A stretch of 64,000 nucleotides of DNA from Albimonas pacifica (GCF_900113695.1 NZ_FOQH01000005.1:62001-126000), one strand, 5' to 3'; counted from the first letter of the stretch, positions 26,572 to 35,471 are shown. A program made the numbers and translations. Notes: generated by a model not told the origin, from the sequence alone.

Positions 26572-27405
26572 ATGCACCGACCCGCCGTCCCGATCCCGCC
26601 CCTTGCGGCGGTCCTGACGGTCCTCGCCGCCCTCGCGGCGCTGGCGCCGACCGCCCCGGCGCAGGCGGGGGCCGAGCCGCTGTGCGAGGGGTTCGGGCCG
26701 CAGGCGCCGCGCGACATCTCGGTGAAGTCCGGCGCCAACCCGCGCGGCTTCGCCGCCGCGCCCCCGGCCTCGCGCATGAACCTGTGCAACATCCACTTCC
26801 ACGTGAACGCCGAGCACAAGGGCCCGGGCTTCTCGGTCCCCGGCGGGGAAGGGGAGCATGGCGGGTGGCTGTGCAACGAGACCGCCGAGCTGACCGCGCT
26901 CGAGCGCGAGGATCCGCTGCACGGCCACGGCGCCTGCCACGGCCTGGAGCCCGGCGACACGGTCGAGGTGCACTGGGTCCACACCACCTGCGACGCGGGG
27001 CCCGGGGCGGGGCTCGGCGCCTGCGCGAGCGAGCGCTGCGCCAACCCGCAGCTGCGCGTCGAGACCCAGGTGTTCCTGGCAGTCAACGATCCGGAGGCGC
27101 TGGATTTCTCCCAGTTCGACTACGCCGCGCCCGACCCCTCGATCCCCGCCGCGCCCAGCCAGCCGCGCGCGCTGCCCACCGGCTTCGGGGAGCCGGTCGT
27201 CTTCGCCGGCTCCACCACCGGGCCGAAGTACTCCGAGCAGAGCTGCTCGCCCTACCAGGTCACCTGGTCGGTGCGCCCCTGGTGCGCGCGGGTCGACGTG
27301 ATGACCCTGCACCGCTGGTGCGCCGAGAACACGTTCGAGGAAGACCACGCCCACGGCGTGCGCCGGCTGGTGGTCTCGCCGGCCCTGCTGTCGCCGATCG
27401 ACTGA
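26572..27405 (+). CDS. Delta-class carbonic anhydrase-like protein, exported
   Basis: Predicted periplasmic enzyme of 277 residues interconverting CO2 and bicarbonate. A signal peptide spans ~1-33 (PTAPAQAGA). The central MNLCNIHFHVNAEHKGPGF places candidate zinc ligands H75, H77 and H82. Further family-like segments are EHGGWLCNETAEL, DTVEVHWVHTTCD, QPRALPTGFGEP, STTGPKYSEQSCSPYQVTWSVRPWC and the C-terminal HAHGVRRLV. About ten cysteines suggest disulfides, consistent with export. It is not in a carboxysome or bicarbonate-transport context. Assignment rests on my recall of this protein type; no alignment could be run. Confidence 0.72.
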   Translation: MHRPAVPIPPLAAVLTVLAALAALAPTAPAQAGAEPLCEGFGPQAPRDISVKSGANPRGFAAAPPASRMNLCNIHFHVNAEHKGPGFSVPGGEGEHGGWLCNETAELTALEREDPLHGHGACHGLEPGDTVEVHWVHTTCDAGPGAGLGACASERCANPQLRVETQVFLAVNDPEALDFSQFDYAAPDPSIPAAPSQPRALPTGFGEPVVFAGSTTGPKYSEQSCSPYQVTWSVRPWCARVDVMTLHRWCAENTFEEDHAHGVRRLVVSPALLSPID

Positions 27406-27420
27406 GCCCGCGCGCCGCCG

Positions 27421-27600
27421 ACTTTTTCGAGCTCCGCCGCCCGCCGCGGCCGCCGCCTGCGAGGGCCGCCCGGCGCGGCCTCCTCCCTTCCGCGGCCGCC
27501 CGGCGCGGCGTCCGGCTTCCGGGAGCCGCCCGGCGCGGCGCCCTGCCTGCGGCGGCGGCCCGGCTCGGCGTCCTGCCTCCGGGGGGCGCTCGGCGCGGCG
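27421..27600 (+). repeat. 30-bp tandem array (about six units)
   Basis: Units start at 27421, 27451, 27481, 27511, 27541 and 27571, exactly 30 bp apart. The conserved half reads GCCGCCCGGCGCGGC with small changes; the other half varies. Being a multiple of three, the array gives ten-residue repeats in several frames on both strands, but no frame has a convincing start or ribosome binding site. Confidence 0.85.
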
Positions 27601-27915
27601 GCCCGATCCTGCGCCGCCGCCTCGTCGTGGGGCGCGGTCCCTCGCCCCGAGGGGCCCCGGGCTGGACCCGGGGCCTCCCTCCTGCCGCCGGCAGGGAGCG
27701 TGGGCGTGGAGGGCCTGAGAGCGGCGGGCCGCGTCGGGAACGCTGCGACAAGCGCCTGTGCGAAGGGCCCCGGTCTCCCTGCCGAACCTGCCCCCAGCCT
27801 CCGTCTCGGATCGGCGCCGAACCGCCTGGCTCGCGCCTCACGGCACGCCGCGAAGAGGCGCCGGGTCAGGCCCGGGGCGCGCGTGGGGCTGGCGGGGGAG
27901 CGGACCTCCGGCGGC
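27601..27915. other. GC-rich spacer with CCCGGG hairpins
   Basis: No supported gene. It holds two members of the CCCGGG-loop-CCCGGG hairpin family, at 27655-27673 (loop CTGGA) and 27861-27877 (loop TCAGG). It separates the convergent carbonic anhydrase and ApbC genes and could act as a bidirectional terminator region. Confidence 0.55.
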
Positions 27916-29013
27916 TCAGGCCTTGCCGCTCTCGATCAACCGGGCGGCGAGGTCGCGGAAGGCCTGGCTCTGGGGGGCGTCGGGCGCGGCGGCGACGATC
28001 GGGGCGCCGGCGTCGCCCGAGACGCGGATGTCGAGGTGCAGGGGGATCTCGCCCAGGAACGGGAGCCCCAGGCGCTTCGCCTCGGCCTTGGCCCCGTCAT
28101 GGCCGAAGATGTGGCTCGGCTGGCCGCAGTGGGGGCACACGAACACCGACATGTTCTCCACCAGCCCCAGCACCGGCGTCTCCAGCTTGCGGAACATCGC
28201 CACCGCCTTCTTGGCGTCGAGCAGCGCCACGTCCTGCGGGGTCGAGACCACGATGGCGCCGGTGACCTCGGCCTTCTGGCACAGGCTCAGCGCCACGTCG
28301 CCGGTGCCCGGCGGCAGGTCCACCACCAGCACGTCCAGCTCGCCCCAGCGCACCTGGTTCATCATCTGCTGGAGCGCGCCCATCAGCATCGGGCCGCGCC
28401 AGATCACCGCCTCGTCCTCGGGCAGCATCAGGCCGATCGACATCGCCGTCAGTCCGTGCGCCTTCAGCGGGATGATCGTGTCGCCGTCGGAGCGGGGACG
28501 CTCCGACAGCCCCAGCATCCGCGCCTGGGAGGGGCCGTGGATGTCCGCGTCCAGCAGCCCCACCCGCTTGCCGGCCTGCGCCAGCGCCACGGCGAGGTTG
28601 ACCGAGACGGTCGACTTGCCGACCCCGCCCTTGCCCGAGCCGACCGCGAGGATCTTGTCCACGCCCGCGATCTTCTTAGAGGCCTGCGGCTGCGGATGCC
28701 GGCCGATCTTGAGGCTCGGCGCCGCCCCGGCGGGGGGCGCGGGCGCGCGCGCGGCGGGCGCGGCGGGACCGTGGGCGGTCAGCACCCCCTGCACCTTCTC
28801 GACGCCGGGCAGGGCGCCCACGGCGGCCTCGGCCGCCTGGAGCACGGGACCCATCTCGCGGCCGCGGGCGGGGTCGACCTCGAGGATGAAGCGGGCCTGG
28901 CCGGCCTCGAACGAGGGGGCGCGCACCATGTCGGCGGCGACCAGGTCCTTGCCCGAGCCGGGATCCACCACCCGGGAAAGGGCCTTCAGGATGTCCTCGC
29001 GCGTGACGCTCAT
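27916..29013 (-). CDS. apbC: Iron-sulfur cluster carrier ApbC (Mrp/NBP35 family)
   Basis: P-loop ATPase that carries and transfers [4Fe-4S] clusters. The 365-residue product has an N-terminal MIP18-like domain (residues 1-~80), an Ala/Pro linker, then the deviant Walker A GKGGVGKS (127-134), DADIHGPSQ and VVDLPPGTGD. The cluster-binding CPHC is C293/C296. The ATG at 29013 follows GAGGAG. The neighbouring ErpA gene at 33 kb is a second iron-sulfur carrier. Strong motif match. Confidence 0.95.
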   Translation of the reverse strand: MSVTREDILKALSRVVDPGSGKDLVAADMVRAPSFEAGQARFILEVDPARGREMGPVLQAAEAAVGALPGVEKVQGVLTAHGPAAPAARAPAPPAGAAPSLKIGRHPQPQASKKIAGVDKILAVGSGKGGVGKSTVSVNLAVALAQAGKRVGLLDADIHGPSQARMLGLSERPRSDGDTIIPLKAHGLTAMSIGLMLPEDEAVIWRGPMLMGALQQMMNQVRWGELDVLVVDLPPGTGDVALSLCQKAEVTGAIVVSTPQDVALLDAKKAVAMFRKLETPVLGLVENMSVFVCPHCGQPSHIFGHDGAKAEAKRLGLPFLGEIPLHLDIRVSGDAGAPIVAAAPDAPQSQAFRDLAARLIESGKA

Positions 29014-29256
29014 TTCGGGGTCTCCTCGCGCGGCCGGATGCGGTCGGGTCGGCGCGCCTTCGCGCCTACCTATGGGGCGGGAGCGGAACCCGCAAGGCGG
29101 CGGCCGGGCGCGGCGACGGAGAGCGCCCCCTCTCGCCCGCCCCGCGCGGACGGCGGGGGCGGGAGCGGCCCCGGGTCGGGCCCGGGGCGCCTGCGCGGGC
29201 AAGGGAGCGTCGGAGCGCCCGCAGCGCGCGCGCCAGGGCGCCGGGGCGGCGCAGGC

Positions 29257-30039
29257 TCAGAGGTCGAGCTCGATCCAGACGGGGGCGTGGTCGGAAGGCT
29301 TGTCGCCGCCGCGCGCCCAGGCGTCGACCTCGGCGCCCTTCAGACGGTCGGCGGCCTGGGGGGTCAGCAGCAGGTGGTCGATGCGGATGCCGTCGTTCTT
29401 CTGCCAGGCGCCGGCCTGGTAGTCCCAGAACGTGTAGACCTCGGGCCCGGGGCGGTGGATGCGCAGCGCGTCGGTCCAGCCCTGATTGAGGATCCGGCGG
29501 TAGGCGGCCCGGGTCCGCGGCAGGAACAGCGCGTCCTCGGTCCAGGCCTGCGGGCGGGCGGCGTCCTCGGGCTGGGGGATGACGTTGTAATCGCCCGCCA
29601 GCACCGCGATCTCCTCCGAGGCGATCAACTCCGCCGCGCGCGCCTCCAGCCGCTCCATCCAGGCGAGCTTGTAGTCGTATTTCGGCCCCGGAGCGGGGTT
29701 GCCGTTGGGCAGGTAGAGGCCGCAGACGCGCACCGCGCCCTTGTCGGCCGAGATCGTGGCCTCGATGTAGCGGGCCTGTTCGTCGCTCTCGTCGCCGGGC
29801 AGGCCGCGCATCACGTCCTCGATCGGGCGGCGCGCGAGGATCGCGACGCCGTTGAAGCCCTTCTGGCCGTGGGTCTCGAGGTTCCAGCCGGCGTCCTCGA
29901 TGGGCTCGCGCGGGAAGGTCTCGTCGACGGACTTGATCTCCTGCAGGCAGACTACGTCGGGTTTCGCCCGGTCGAGCCATTCCAGCAGGGCGGGGAGGCG
30001 GGCCTTCACGCCGTTGATGTTGAAGGTGGCGATCTTCAT
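29257..30039 (-). CDS. xthA: Exodeoxyribonuclease III
   Basis: AP endonuclease/3'-5' exonuclease of base-excision repair, 260 residues. Motifs are TFNINGVKARL (5-15), the metal ligand E34 in CLQEIK, LYLPNG, AGDYNV, the substrate-binding HPG-like DGIRIDHLL segment and the C-terminal GGDKPSDHAPVW. The ATG at 30039 starts with the family sequence MKIATFNING. Palindromic element copy B begins 79 bp upstream. Confidence 0.95.
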   Translation of the reverse strand: MKIATFNINGVKARLPALLEWLDRAKPDVVCLQEIKSVDETFPREPIEDAGWNLETHGQKGFNGVAILARRPIEDVMRGLPGDESDEQARYIEATISADKGAVRVCGLYLPNGNPAPGPKYDYKLAWMERLEARAAELIASEEIAVLAGDYNVIPQPEDAARPQAWTEDALFLPRTRAAYRRILNQGWTDALRIHRPGPEVYTFWDYQAGAWQKNDGIRIDHLLLTPQAADRLKGAEVDAWARGGDKPSDHAPVWIELDL

Positions 30040-30117
30040 CGGCGGGGGTCTCCTGGCCTCTGGCGGGGGCCTCGCGAGGCGGGGCTCGCTCAGGCGTTGC
30101 GCTGCGCGCGGGGGCGC

Positions 30118-30305
30118 TTCTGAACTCACCCGGGAACAGGGCCGCGCCTGTTCCCCGGATCCGTCCGTCGCTGAAGATGCCTGAGCGACTCGGCCCCGGG
30201 GGTCAAGGACAAGCCGGCTTCGCCGGTCGCTTCGCGATCCCTGACCCCCGGGGCCGAGTCGCTCTGATCGGCATCAGCGACGGACGGCTCCGGGGAACAG
30301 GCGCT
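30118..30305 (+). repeat. Large covarying palindromic element, copy B
   Basis: Lies between recQ and xthA. From left: TTCTGAACTCACC; a 9-bp-stem hairpin GGGAACAGG/CCTGTTCCC; outer arms GCGCCTGTTCCCCGGA / TCCGGGGAACAGGCGC; GTCCGTCGCTGA / TCAGCGACGGAC; inner stem GAGCGACTCG (30183-30192) with CGAGTCGCTC (30255-30264); variable segment GCCCCGGG with CCCGGGGC (perfectly complementary); GGTCAAGGA with TCCCTGACC. At the apex are CCGGC-TTC-GCCGG (30214-30226) and TCGC-TTC-GCGA (30227-30237). Confidence 0.9.
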
Positions 30306-30345
30306 TCGCGAGGGGCGGGTTCCGGGGCGCCGGGGGCGGGCGGGA

Positions 30346-32460
30346 TCAGGCCTCGGCGGCCGCGGCGAGGATGGAGAGGAAGGCGGGGCCGAAGCGCTCG
30401 GCGCGCTGGGGGCCCATGCCGGGGACCTCGGCGAGGGCCTCGAGGCTGTCGGGACGGCGCTCGACCACCTTGGAGAGGGTGGAGTTGGTGCAGGTCAGCA
30501 GCTTGTCCGTGCCCTGCGCCCCGCGCGCGAGGCGCAGCTGGGCGGCGTGGAGCGCGTCGAAGACCTCGCCCGTGCCGGCGGCGGCGGCGCGGATCCGGGT
30601 CGGGTGCGCCTCGGGAGCGGGCGCGCCGGTGAGGACCTCCAGGAACTCGGCGCCGTAGCGGGCGAGCTTCGCCGCGCCGACGCCGTGGCAGGTGGCGAGC
30701 TCGTCCATGGTCCGCGGCTTCTTCGTGGCCATGTCGATCAGGGAGCGGTCGTTGAAGACGATGTAGGCGGGGGCGTTCTGGGCCTCGGCCAGGCGCCGGC
30801 GCAGGGACTTGAGGGCGGCGAGCAGGGGCTCGTCCGCCTCGTCCACCAGGGCGGCGGGGGCGGGGCGGCGGTCGTCCTTCGCGGCGCCGCGGGCCTTGAG
30901 CGCGTCCTTGCGCAGCTGCAGGCCCTTCTCGCCGCGCAGCACCGGGCGGGCGTCCTCGGTCAGCCGCCAGCCGCCGGTCTGCCCGTCGACGGCGGCGAGC
31001 CCCAGCGCCAGCAGCTGGCGCAGGATCGCGCGCCAGGCGTTGCGGTCGAACTCCTTGCCGATGCCGAAGACCGAGAGGCGGTCGTGGCCCAGCCGCTCGC
31101 CCCGCTCGTTGGGTTTGCCGAGCAGGACGTCGACGACATGCTCGACCCCGAAGCGCTCGCCGGTGCGGTAGATGGCCGAGAGGGCCTTCTGGGCGGCCAC
31201 GGCGCCGTCGAAGAGCTCGGGCGGCTTGCGGCAGAGGTCGCAGTTGCCGCAGGGCTGCGGGCGCGCCTCGCCGAAATAGGCGAGCAGGGTCTGGCGGCGG
31301 CAGCCGGGCGCCTCGGCCAGCGCGAGCAGGGCGTTGAGGCGCTGGTGGTCGGCGCGCTTGCGCTCCTCCGGCGCCTGGCTCTCGTCGATCTGCAGGCGGC
31401 GGAGCTTGATGTCCTCGACCCCGTAGAGGGTGAAGGTGTCGGCGGGGGCGCCGTCGCGGCCCGCGCGCCCGATCTCCTGGTAGTAGGACTCGACCGACTT
31501 GGGCAGGTCGGCGTGGGCCACGAAGCGGATGTCGGGCTTGTCCACGCCCATGCCGAAGGCGACGGTGGCGCAGATCACCATGCCGTCCTCGCGGGAGAAG
31601 CGGTCCTGGGTGTGGGAGCGCGTCTCGGCGTCGAGGCCGGCGTGGTAGGGCAGGGCGTCGAGCCCCTCGGCGCGCAGCGCGGTCGCCAGCACCTCGCACT
31701 TGTTGCGGCTGCCCGCATAGACGATGCCCGAGCGGCCCTTGCGGGGCAGGACGAAGTCCATCAGCTGCTTGCGCGGCGAGGCCTTGGCCTCGAAGGCGAG
31801 GTAGAGGTTGGGACGGTCGAAGCCGCGCAGGAACACGGCGGGGGCGGCGGGGTCCTCGCCCCCCCCGCCGACGTCGTCCGTCAGGGGGGCGTCGTCGTGG
31901 TCGAAGAGGCGGCGCAGGATCTCGGCGCGGGTCTCCTCGTCGGCGGTGGCGGTGAAGGCGGCGGTCTGGACGTTGCCGAGCGCGGCGCGCAGCTCGCCGA
32001 TGCGAAGGTAATCGGGGCGGAAGTCGTGGCCCCACTGGGAGACGCAATGCGCCTCGTCGATCGCCAGCAGCGAGATCGGCAGGCGGGCGAGGAGCTGGCG
32101 GGAGGAGGCGAGGCGCTCGGGCGCGAGGTAGAGGAGCTTCAGGGCGCCGCGGTCGATCGCCTCGAAGATGCGCTCGTTGTCCTGAGGCGTGTTGGCGGAG
32201 GTGAGGGCGCCGGCCTCGACGCCGGCCTCGCGCAGGCCAGCCACCTGGTCGCGCATCAGGGCGATGAGGGGGGAGACGACCAGCGTCACGCCCTCCCGCG
32301 CCAGGGCGGGGAGCTGGTAGCACAGCGACTTGCCGCCGCCGGTGGGCATGATCGCCAGGACGTTCCGGCCGGCCTCGATGGCGGAGACGATCTCCTCCTG
32401 GCCGGGGCGGAAGGCGTCGAAGCCGAAGACGGATTTCAGGAGCGTCTCAGGGGTGGGCAT
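30346..32460 (-). CDS. recQ: ATP-dependent DNA helicase RecQ
   Basis: 3'-5' helicase of recombination and fork repair, 704 residues. Motif I MPTGGGKSLCYQL (39-50), motif II DEAH (135-138), the RecQ-specific helix SQWGHDFRPDY, motif VI YYQEIGRAGRDG and a zinc site in GCRRQTLLAYFG...CGNCDLC are all present. A winged-helix region follows. A C-terminal HRDC-like domain contains VFNDRSLIDMA and the last HhH-like segment VPGMGPQRAERFG. An ATG at 32460 starts the protein. It is bracketed by element copies B and C in the same orientation, outside any operon. Confidence 0.95.
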   Translation of the reverse strand: MPTPETLLKSVFGFDAFRPGQEEIVSAIEAGRNVLAIMPTGGGKSLCYQLPALAREGVTLVVSPLIALMRDQVAGLREAGVEAGALTSANTPQDNERIFEAIDRGALKLLYLAPERLASSRQLLARLPISLLAIDEAHCVSQWGHDFRPDYLRIGELRAALGNVQTAAFTATADEETRAEILRRLFDHDDAPLTDDVGGGGEDPAAPAVFLRGFDRPNLYLAFEAKASPRKQLMDFVLPRKGRSGIVYAGSRNKCEVLATALRAEGLDALPYHAGLDAETRSHTQDRFSREDGMVICATVAFGMGVDKPDIRFVAHADLPKSVESYYQEIGRAGRDGAPADTFTLYGVEDIKLRRLQIDESQAPEERKRADHQRLNALLALAEAPGCRRQTLLAYFGEARPQPCGNCDLCRKPPELFDGAVAAQKALSAIYRTGERFGVEHVVDVLLGKPNERGERLGHDRLSVFGIGKEFDRNAWRAILRQLLALGLAAVDGQTGGWRLTEDARPVLRGEKGLQLRKDALKARGAAKDDRRPAPAALVDEADEPLLAALKSLRRRLAEAQNAPAYIVFNDRSLIDMATKKPRTMDELATCHGVGAAKLARYGAEFLEVLTGAPAPEAHPTRIRAAAAGTGEVFDALHAAQLRLARGAQGTDKLLTCTNSTLSKVVERRPDSLEALAEVPGMGPQRAERFGPAFLSILAAAAEA

Positions 32461-32630
32461 GGGATCGGGCGCGGGCCTGGATGCTGCTGCGTGGGGTCGG
32501 GGGGCAGAGTATCGGGGCCGACGCGCGAAGGCGAGAGGGGGAGGGGCGGGTCTGCAGGGACGCAGGCGCCCTGCGGGCGGGCTTGGCCTGCGCGCGCTTC
32601 GCGCGCGGCGGGCTGGCGCCCGCGGGGCGC

Positions 32631-32822
32631 TTCTGGAACTCACCAGAGAACAAGCCGCGCCTGGTCTCCGGATCCGTCCATCGCTTCTGGCCGGCCTGAG
32701 CGACTCGCCCCCGCCGGTCAAGGACAAGCCGCGCTGCGCGCGGTCGCTTCGCGATCCTTGACCGGCGGGGGCGAGTCGCTCCGTTGGCCGCCAGCGACGG
32801 ACGGCTCCGGAGAACAGGCGCT
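32631..32822 (+). repeat. Large covarying palindromic element, copy C
   Basis: Lies between erpA and recQ, in the same orientation as copy B. The variable stem is CCCCCGCC with GGCGGGGG (perfectly complementary); GGTCAAGGA pairs fully with TCCTTGACC. The apex hairpins are CCGCGC-TGC-GCGCGG and TCGC-TTC-GCGA. A GC-rich left extension from about 32566 includes GGCGCCCTGCGGGCGGGC, shared with copy A. The outer arm has one mismatch (CATCG against CGACGG). Confidence 0.9.
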
Positions 32823-32860
32823 CCCGGAGGGCTCGTGGCGGGCGGCGGCGGGCCGCGCGC

Positions 32861-33232
32861 TTACATCGAGAAGGAGACGCCGCAGCCGCAGGAGCTGGAG
32901 GCGTTGGGGTTCTCCACCGCGAAACGGGCGCCGATCAGCTCGTCGGTGAAGTCGATCACCGAGTCGGAGAGGTAGGGGAGCGAGACCGGGTCGACCAGGA
33001 TCTTCTGGCCGTCCTTCTCGAGCACCAGGTCGTCCTCGGCGGGCGCGTCCTCGAGCGTGATCTCGTACTGGAAGCCGGAGCAGCCGCCGCCTTCCACCGC
33101 GACCCGCAGGCATTGCGGGCGGCCGGCGTCGTCGGCGATCTCGGCCAGGCGCGCGAAGGCGCGGTCGGTCGCGCGGGGCGGGATCGAGATCGCGGGCGTC
33201 GAGAGGTCGAGCGAGAAGTCAGGCGCGGCCAT
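32861..33232 (-). CDS. erpA: A-type iron-sulfur carrier ErpA
   Basis: Small scaffold/carrier that hands [4Fe-4S] or [2Fe-2S] clusters to apoproteins; 123 residues. The three cysteines that define the family are C51 in GGGCSGFQYEITL and C115/C117 in SSCGCGVSF. LPYLSDSVIDFTDELIGARFAVENPNA is the conserved C-terminal block. It is divergent from dgt with a 128-bp intergenic region. In related genomes it usually lies near xthA and dgt, but here recQ is in between. Confidence 0.94.
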   Translation of the reverse strand: MAAPDFSLDLSTPAISIPPRATDRAFARLAEIADDAGRPQCLRVAVEGGGCSGFQYEITLEDAPAEDDLVLEKDGQKILVDPVSLPYLSDSVIDFTDELIGARFAVENPNASSSCGCGVSFSM

Positions 33233-33360
33233 GGCGGTTTTCCCTTCGCGGAGGATGGTGTAGGCCTCGCGCCATCATCTAGGCGGAGGCGGGGGGGACG
33301 CAAGAGGCGTCGCGGCCGCCGACGCCCCCGACCCCGCATTCCAGAGCCGGGAGCGCCCCG

Positions 33361-34530
33361 ATGCCCGCGTCCTACGCCTGCCTGCCCGCCGCCTCGCGCG
33401 GGCGCCTGCACGCCGAGCCGGAATCCGCCCACCGCACGCCCTTCCAGCGCGACCGCGACCGGATCATCCACTCCTCGGCCTTCCGCAGGCTCAAGCACAA
33501 GACCCAGGTCTTCGTGGAGCATGAAGGCGATTACTACCGCACCCGGCTGACTCATTCCATCGAGGTGGCGCAGGTGGCGCGCACGCTGGCGCGCGACCTC
33601 GGCCTGACCGAGGAGCTGGCGGAGGCGGTGGCGCTGGCCCACGACCTGGGCCACACGCCCTTCGGCCACACCGGCGAGGATGCGCTGCACGCCGCCATGA
33701 TCCCCTACGGCGGCTTCGACCACAACGCCCAGGCCCTGCGGATCGTCACCGAGATCGAGGCGCGCTACGCCGAGTTCGACGGGCTGAACCTGACCTGGGA
33801 GACGCTGGAGGGCATCGCCAAGCACAACGGGCCGCTGTGCGAAATGGGCGCGGACACGGGCGAGCTGCACTATGCGCTGGCCGAATACGTCGCCCGCCAC
33901 GACCTGGAGCTGCACACCCACGCCTCGGCCGAGGCGCAGGCGGCGGCGCTGTCGGACGACATCGCCTACAACACCCACGACCTCGACGACGGGCTGCGGG
34001 CGGGGCTGTTCACGGCCGAGGAGATCGCGACCCTGCCGGTGGTGGGCGACTGCTTCGCGGAGGTGGACCGCAGGTATCCCGGCCTCGACCCCGCGCGCCG
34101 CCAGCACGAGGCGTTGCGGCGCGTGTTCGGGGCGCTGGTGGAGGACGTGCTGGAGACCTCGCGCCTGCGGCTGGCGCAGTCCGGGGCCGAGACCGCGGAC
34201 GAGATCCGGGCGCTGGGGCGGCCGGTGATCGCCTTCTCGGACGGGCTGGTCTCGGACCTGCGGCAGGTGCGCGGCTTTCTGTTCGAGCGGATGTATCGCC
34301 ACTGGCGCGTGGCCCGGATGCGGCGCAAGGCGGCGGCGGTGGTGGCGGAGCTGTTCGAGATCTACATGGAGACGCCGCGCGTCCTGCCCGACGACTGGCG
34401 CGATTCCGCGATGCACGCGATGTCCGCGGCGGGGCGGGCGCGGGTGGTGGCCGACTACATCGCGGGCATGACCGACCGCTTCGCCCTGCAGGAGCACCGC
34501 CAGCTCACCGACCCGATGTCGCGCACCTGA
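33361..34530 (+). CDS. dgt: dGTP triphosphohydrolase-like protein (Dgt, HD domain)
   Basis: Hydrolyses dNTPs to deoxynucleoside and triphosphate, controlling nucleotide pools. The 389-residue product has the HD metal site: H65 in TRLTHSIEVAQ, H94-D95 in ALAHDLGHTPFGHTGE, and a distal D in ALSDDIAYNTHDLDDG. RRLKHKTQVF precedes it. It matches the shorter alphaproteobacterial type-2 Dgt rather than the 505-residue E. coli enzyme. It is divergent from erpA. Confidence 0.93.
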   Translation: MPASYACLPAASRGRLHAEPESAHRTPFQRDRDRIIHSSAFRRLKHKTQVFVEHEGDYYRTRLTHSIEVAQVARTLARDLGLTEELAEAVALAHDLGHTPFGHTGEDALHAAMIPYGGFDHNAQALRIVTEIEARYAEFDGLNLTWETLEGIAKHNGPLCEMGADTGELHYALAEYVARHDLELHTHASAEAQAAALSDDIAYNTHDLDDGLRAGLFTAEEIATLPVVGDCFAEVDRRYPGLDPARRQHEALRRVFGALVEDVLETSRLRLAQSGAETADEIRALGRPVIAFSDGLVSDLRQVRGFLFERMYRHWRVARMRRKAAAVVAELFEIYMETPRVLPDDWRDSAMHAMSAAGRARVVADYIAGMTDRFALQEHRQLTDPMSRT

Positions 34531-34597
34531 GGCGCTGGCGGCCGGCGAGGCGCGCCCCCGCTGGGCGGGGGCGCGCGGGGTCGGCTGCGGCGGCGCC

Positions 34598-35449
34598 TCA
34601 GGCGGCGGCGAGCGTCCGGAAGGCGGGGGCCGCGTCCCGCGCCCAGGTCTCGAGGGAGCGGGGGGCGCGGCCGGTCAGGGTCTCGACGTCGGGGGCGACG
34701 GCGGCGGTCCAGCCCGCGCGCACCGGAGCGAAGATCGAGGCGAGGAACGGCGCGTAGTCGGCGGGCAGGCCGGCGGCGATCAGGCCCTCGACGAAGGGCG
34801 CCTCGGGGATGTCGCGGTAGGCGACGGGGCGGCCCAGGGCGCCGGCCAGGATCGCGGCGGCCTCGGCGTAGGTCAGCGCCGCGGGGCCGGTGAGGTTGAA
34901 GGCCCGGCCGTCGAAACGGTCCGTGGTCAGCGCCGCGGCCGCGCTTTCGGCGACGTCGCGCACGTCGATGAAGGACGAGGCGCCCTCGCCCGCCGGAACC
35001 GCGATCTCGCCCGCCAGCACGCCATGACCCCAGTAGTTCAGGAAGTTGTCGGCGAACCAGTTGGGGCGCAGGATCACGAAGGGCGCGCCCGAGCGTTCCA
35101 GCGCCAGCTCGACCTGGCGGTAGGGGATGGTGTCGTCGGCGTCGACCCCGAAGACGCTCTGCATCACCGTCTTCACGCCCCGGGCGGCGGCGAAGTCCAC
35201 CACCGGCAGGAGCATCTGGGTGACCGCCACGTAGCCGCCGGGCAGCATCAGGTGGAGGCGGTCGACCCCCTCGAAGGCGGGGGCGAAGGTCGCGGGGTCG
35301 GCGTGGTCGAAGGCGACGCCCTCGGCCCCCTCGACCGCGCGCCCGTCGCGGGTGGCGGCGCGCACGCGCTCGCCCCTGGCGACGAGGGCGCGGACCAGGG
35401 GGCGGCCGACGGCGCCGCCGGCGCCGAGAACGAGGATCTTGCCGGGCAT
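34598..35449 (-). CDS. NmrA-like NAD(P)-binding oxidoreductase
   Basis: A 283-residue atypical short-chain reductase of the NmrA/QOR2 type. It has the nucleotide-binding GAGGAVG (9-15), no Tyr-x3-Lys catalytic pair, FVILRPNWFADNFLNYWG and a C-terminal NmrA-like segment. It could be a quinone or flavin reductase or a redox sensor. It is divergent from an HxlR regulator, with a 149-bp intergenic region that holds a clear dyad; the pair is a classic HxlR-controlled module. The ATG at 35449 was chosen over the upstream frame because family homology begins there. Confidence 0.85.
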   Translation of the reverse strand: MPGKILVLGAGGAVGRPLVRALVARGERVRAATRDGRAVEGAEGVAFDHADPATFAPAFEGVDRLHLMLPGGYVAVTQMLLPVVDFAAARGVKTVMQSVFGVDADDTIPYRQVELALERSGAPFVILRPNWFADNFLNYWGHGVLAGEIAVPAGEGASSFIDVRDVAESAAAALTTDRFDGRAFNLTGPAALTYAEAAAILAGALGRPVAYRDIPEAPFVEGLIAAGLPADYAPFLASIFAPVRAGWTAAVAPDVETLTGRAPRSLETWARDAAPAFRTLAAA

Positions 35450-35471
35450 TGGGGACCTCCGAAACGATGTG

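Noticed and set aside
27260-27841. 193-codon minus-strand ORF with Arg/Ala/Pro decapeptide repeats
   Set aside because: It is created by the 30-bp tandem array and lacks a ribosome binding site; it also overlaps the carbonic anhydrase 3' end.
30118-32822. recQ with flanking repeats as a composite transposon
   Set aside because: The repeats encode no transposase and no target-site duplication is visible; kept only as a finding to check.
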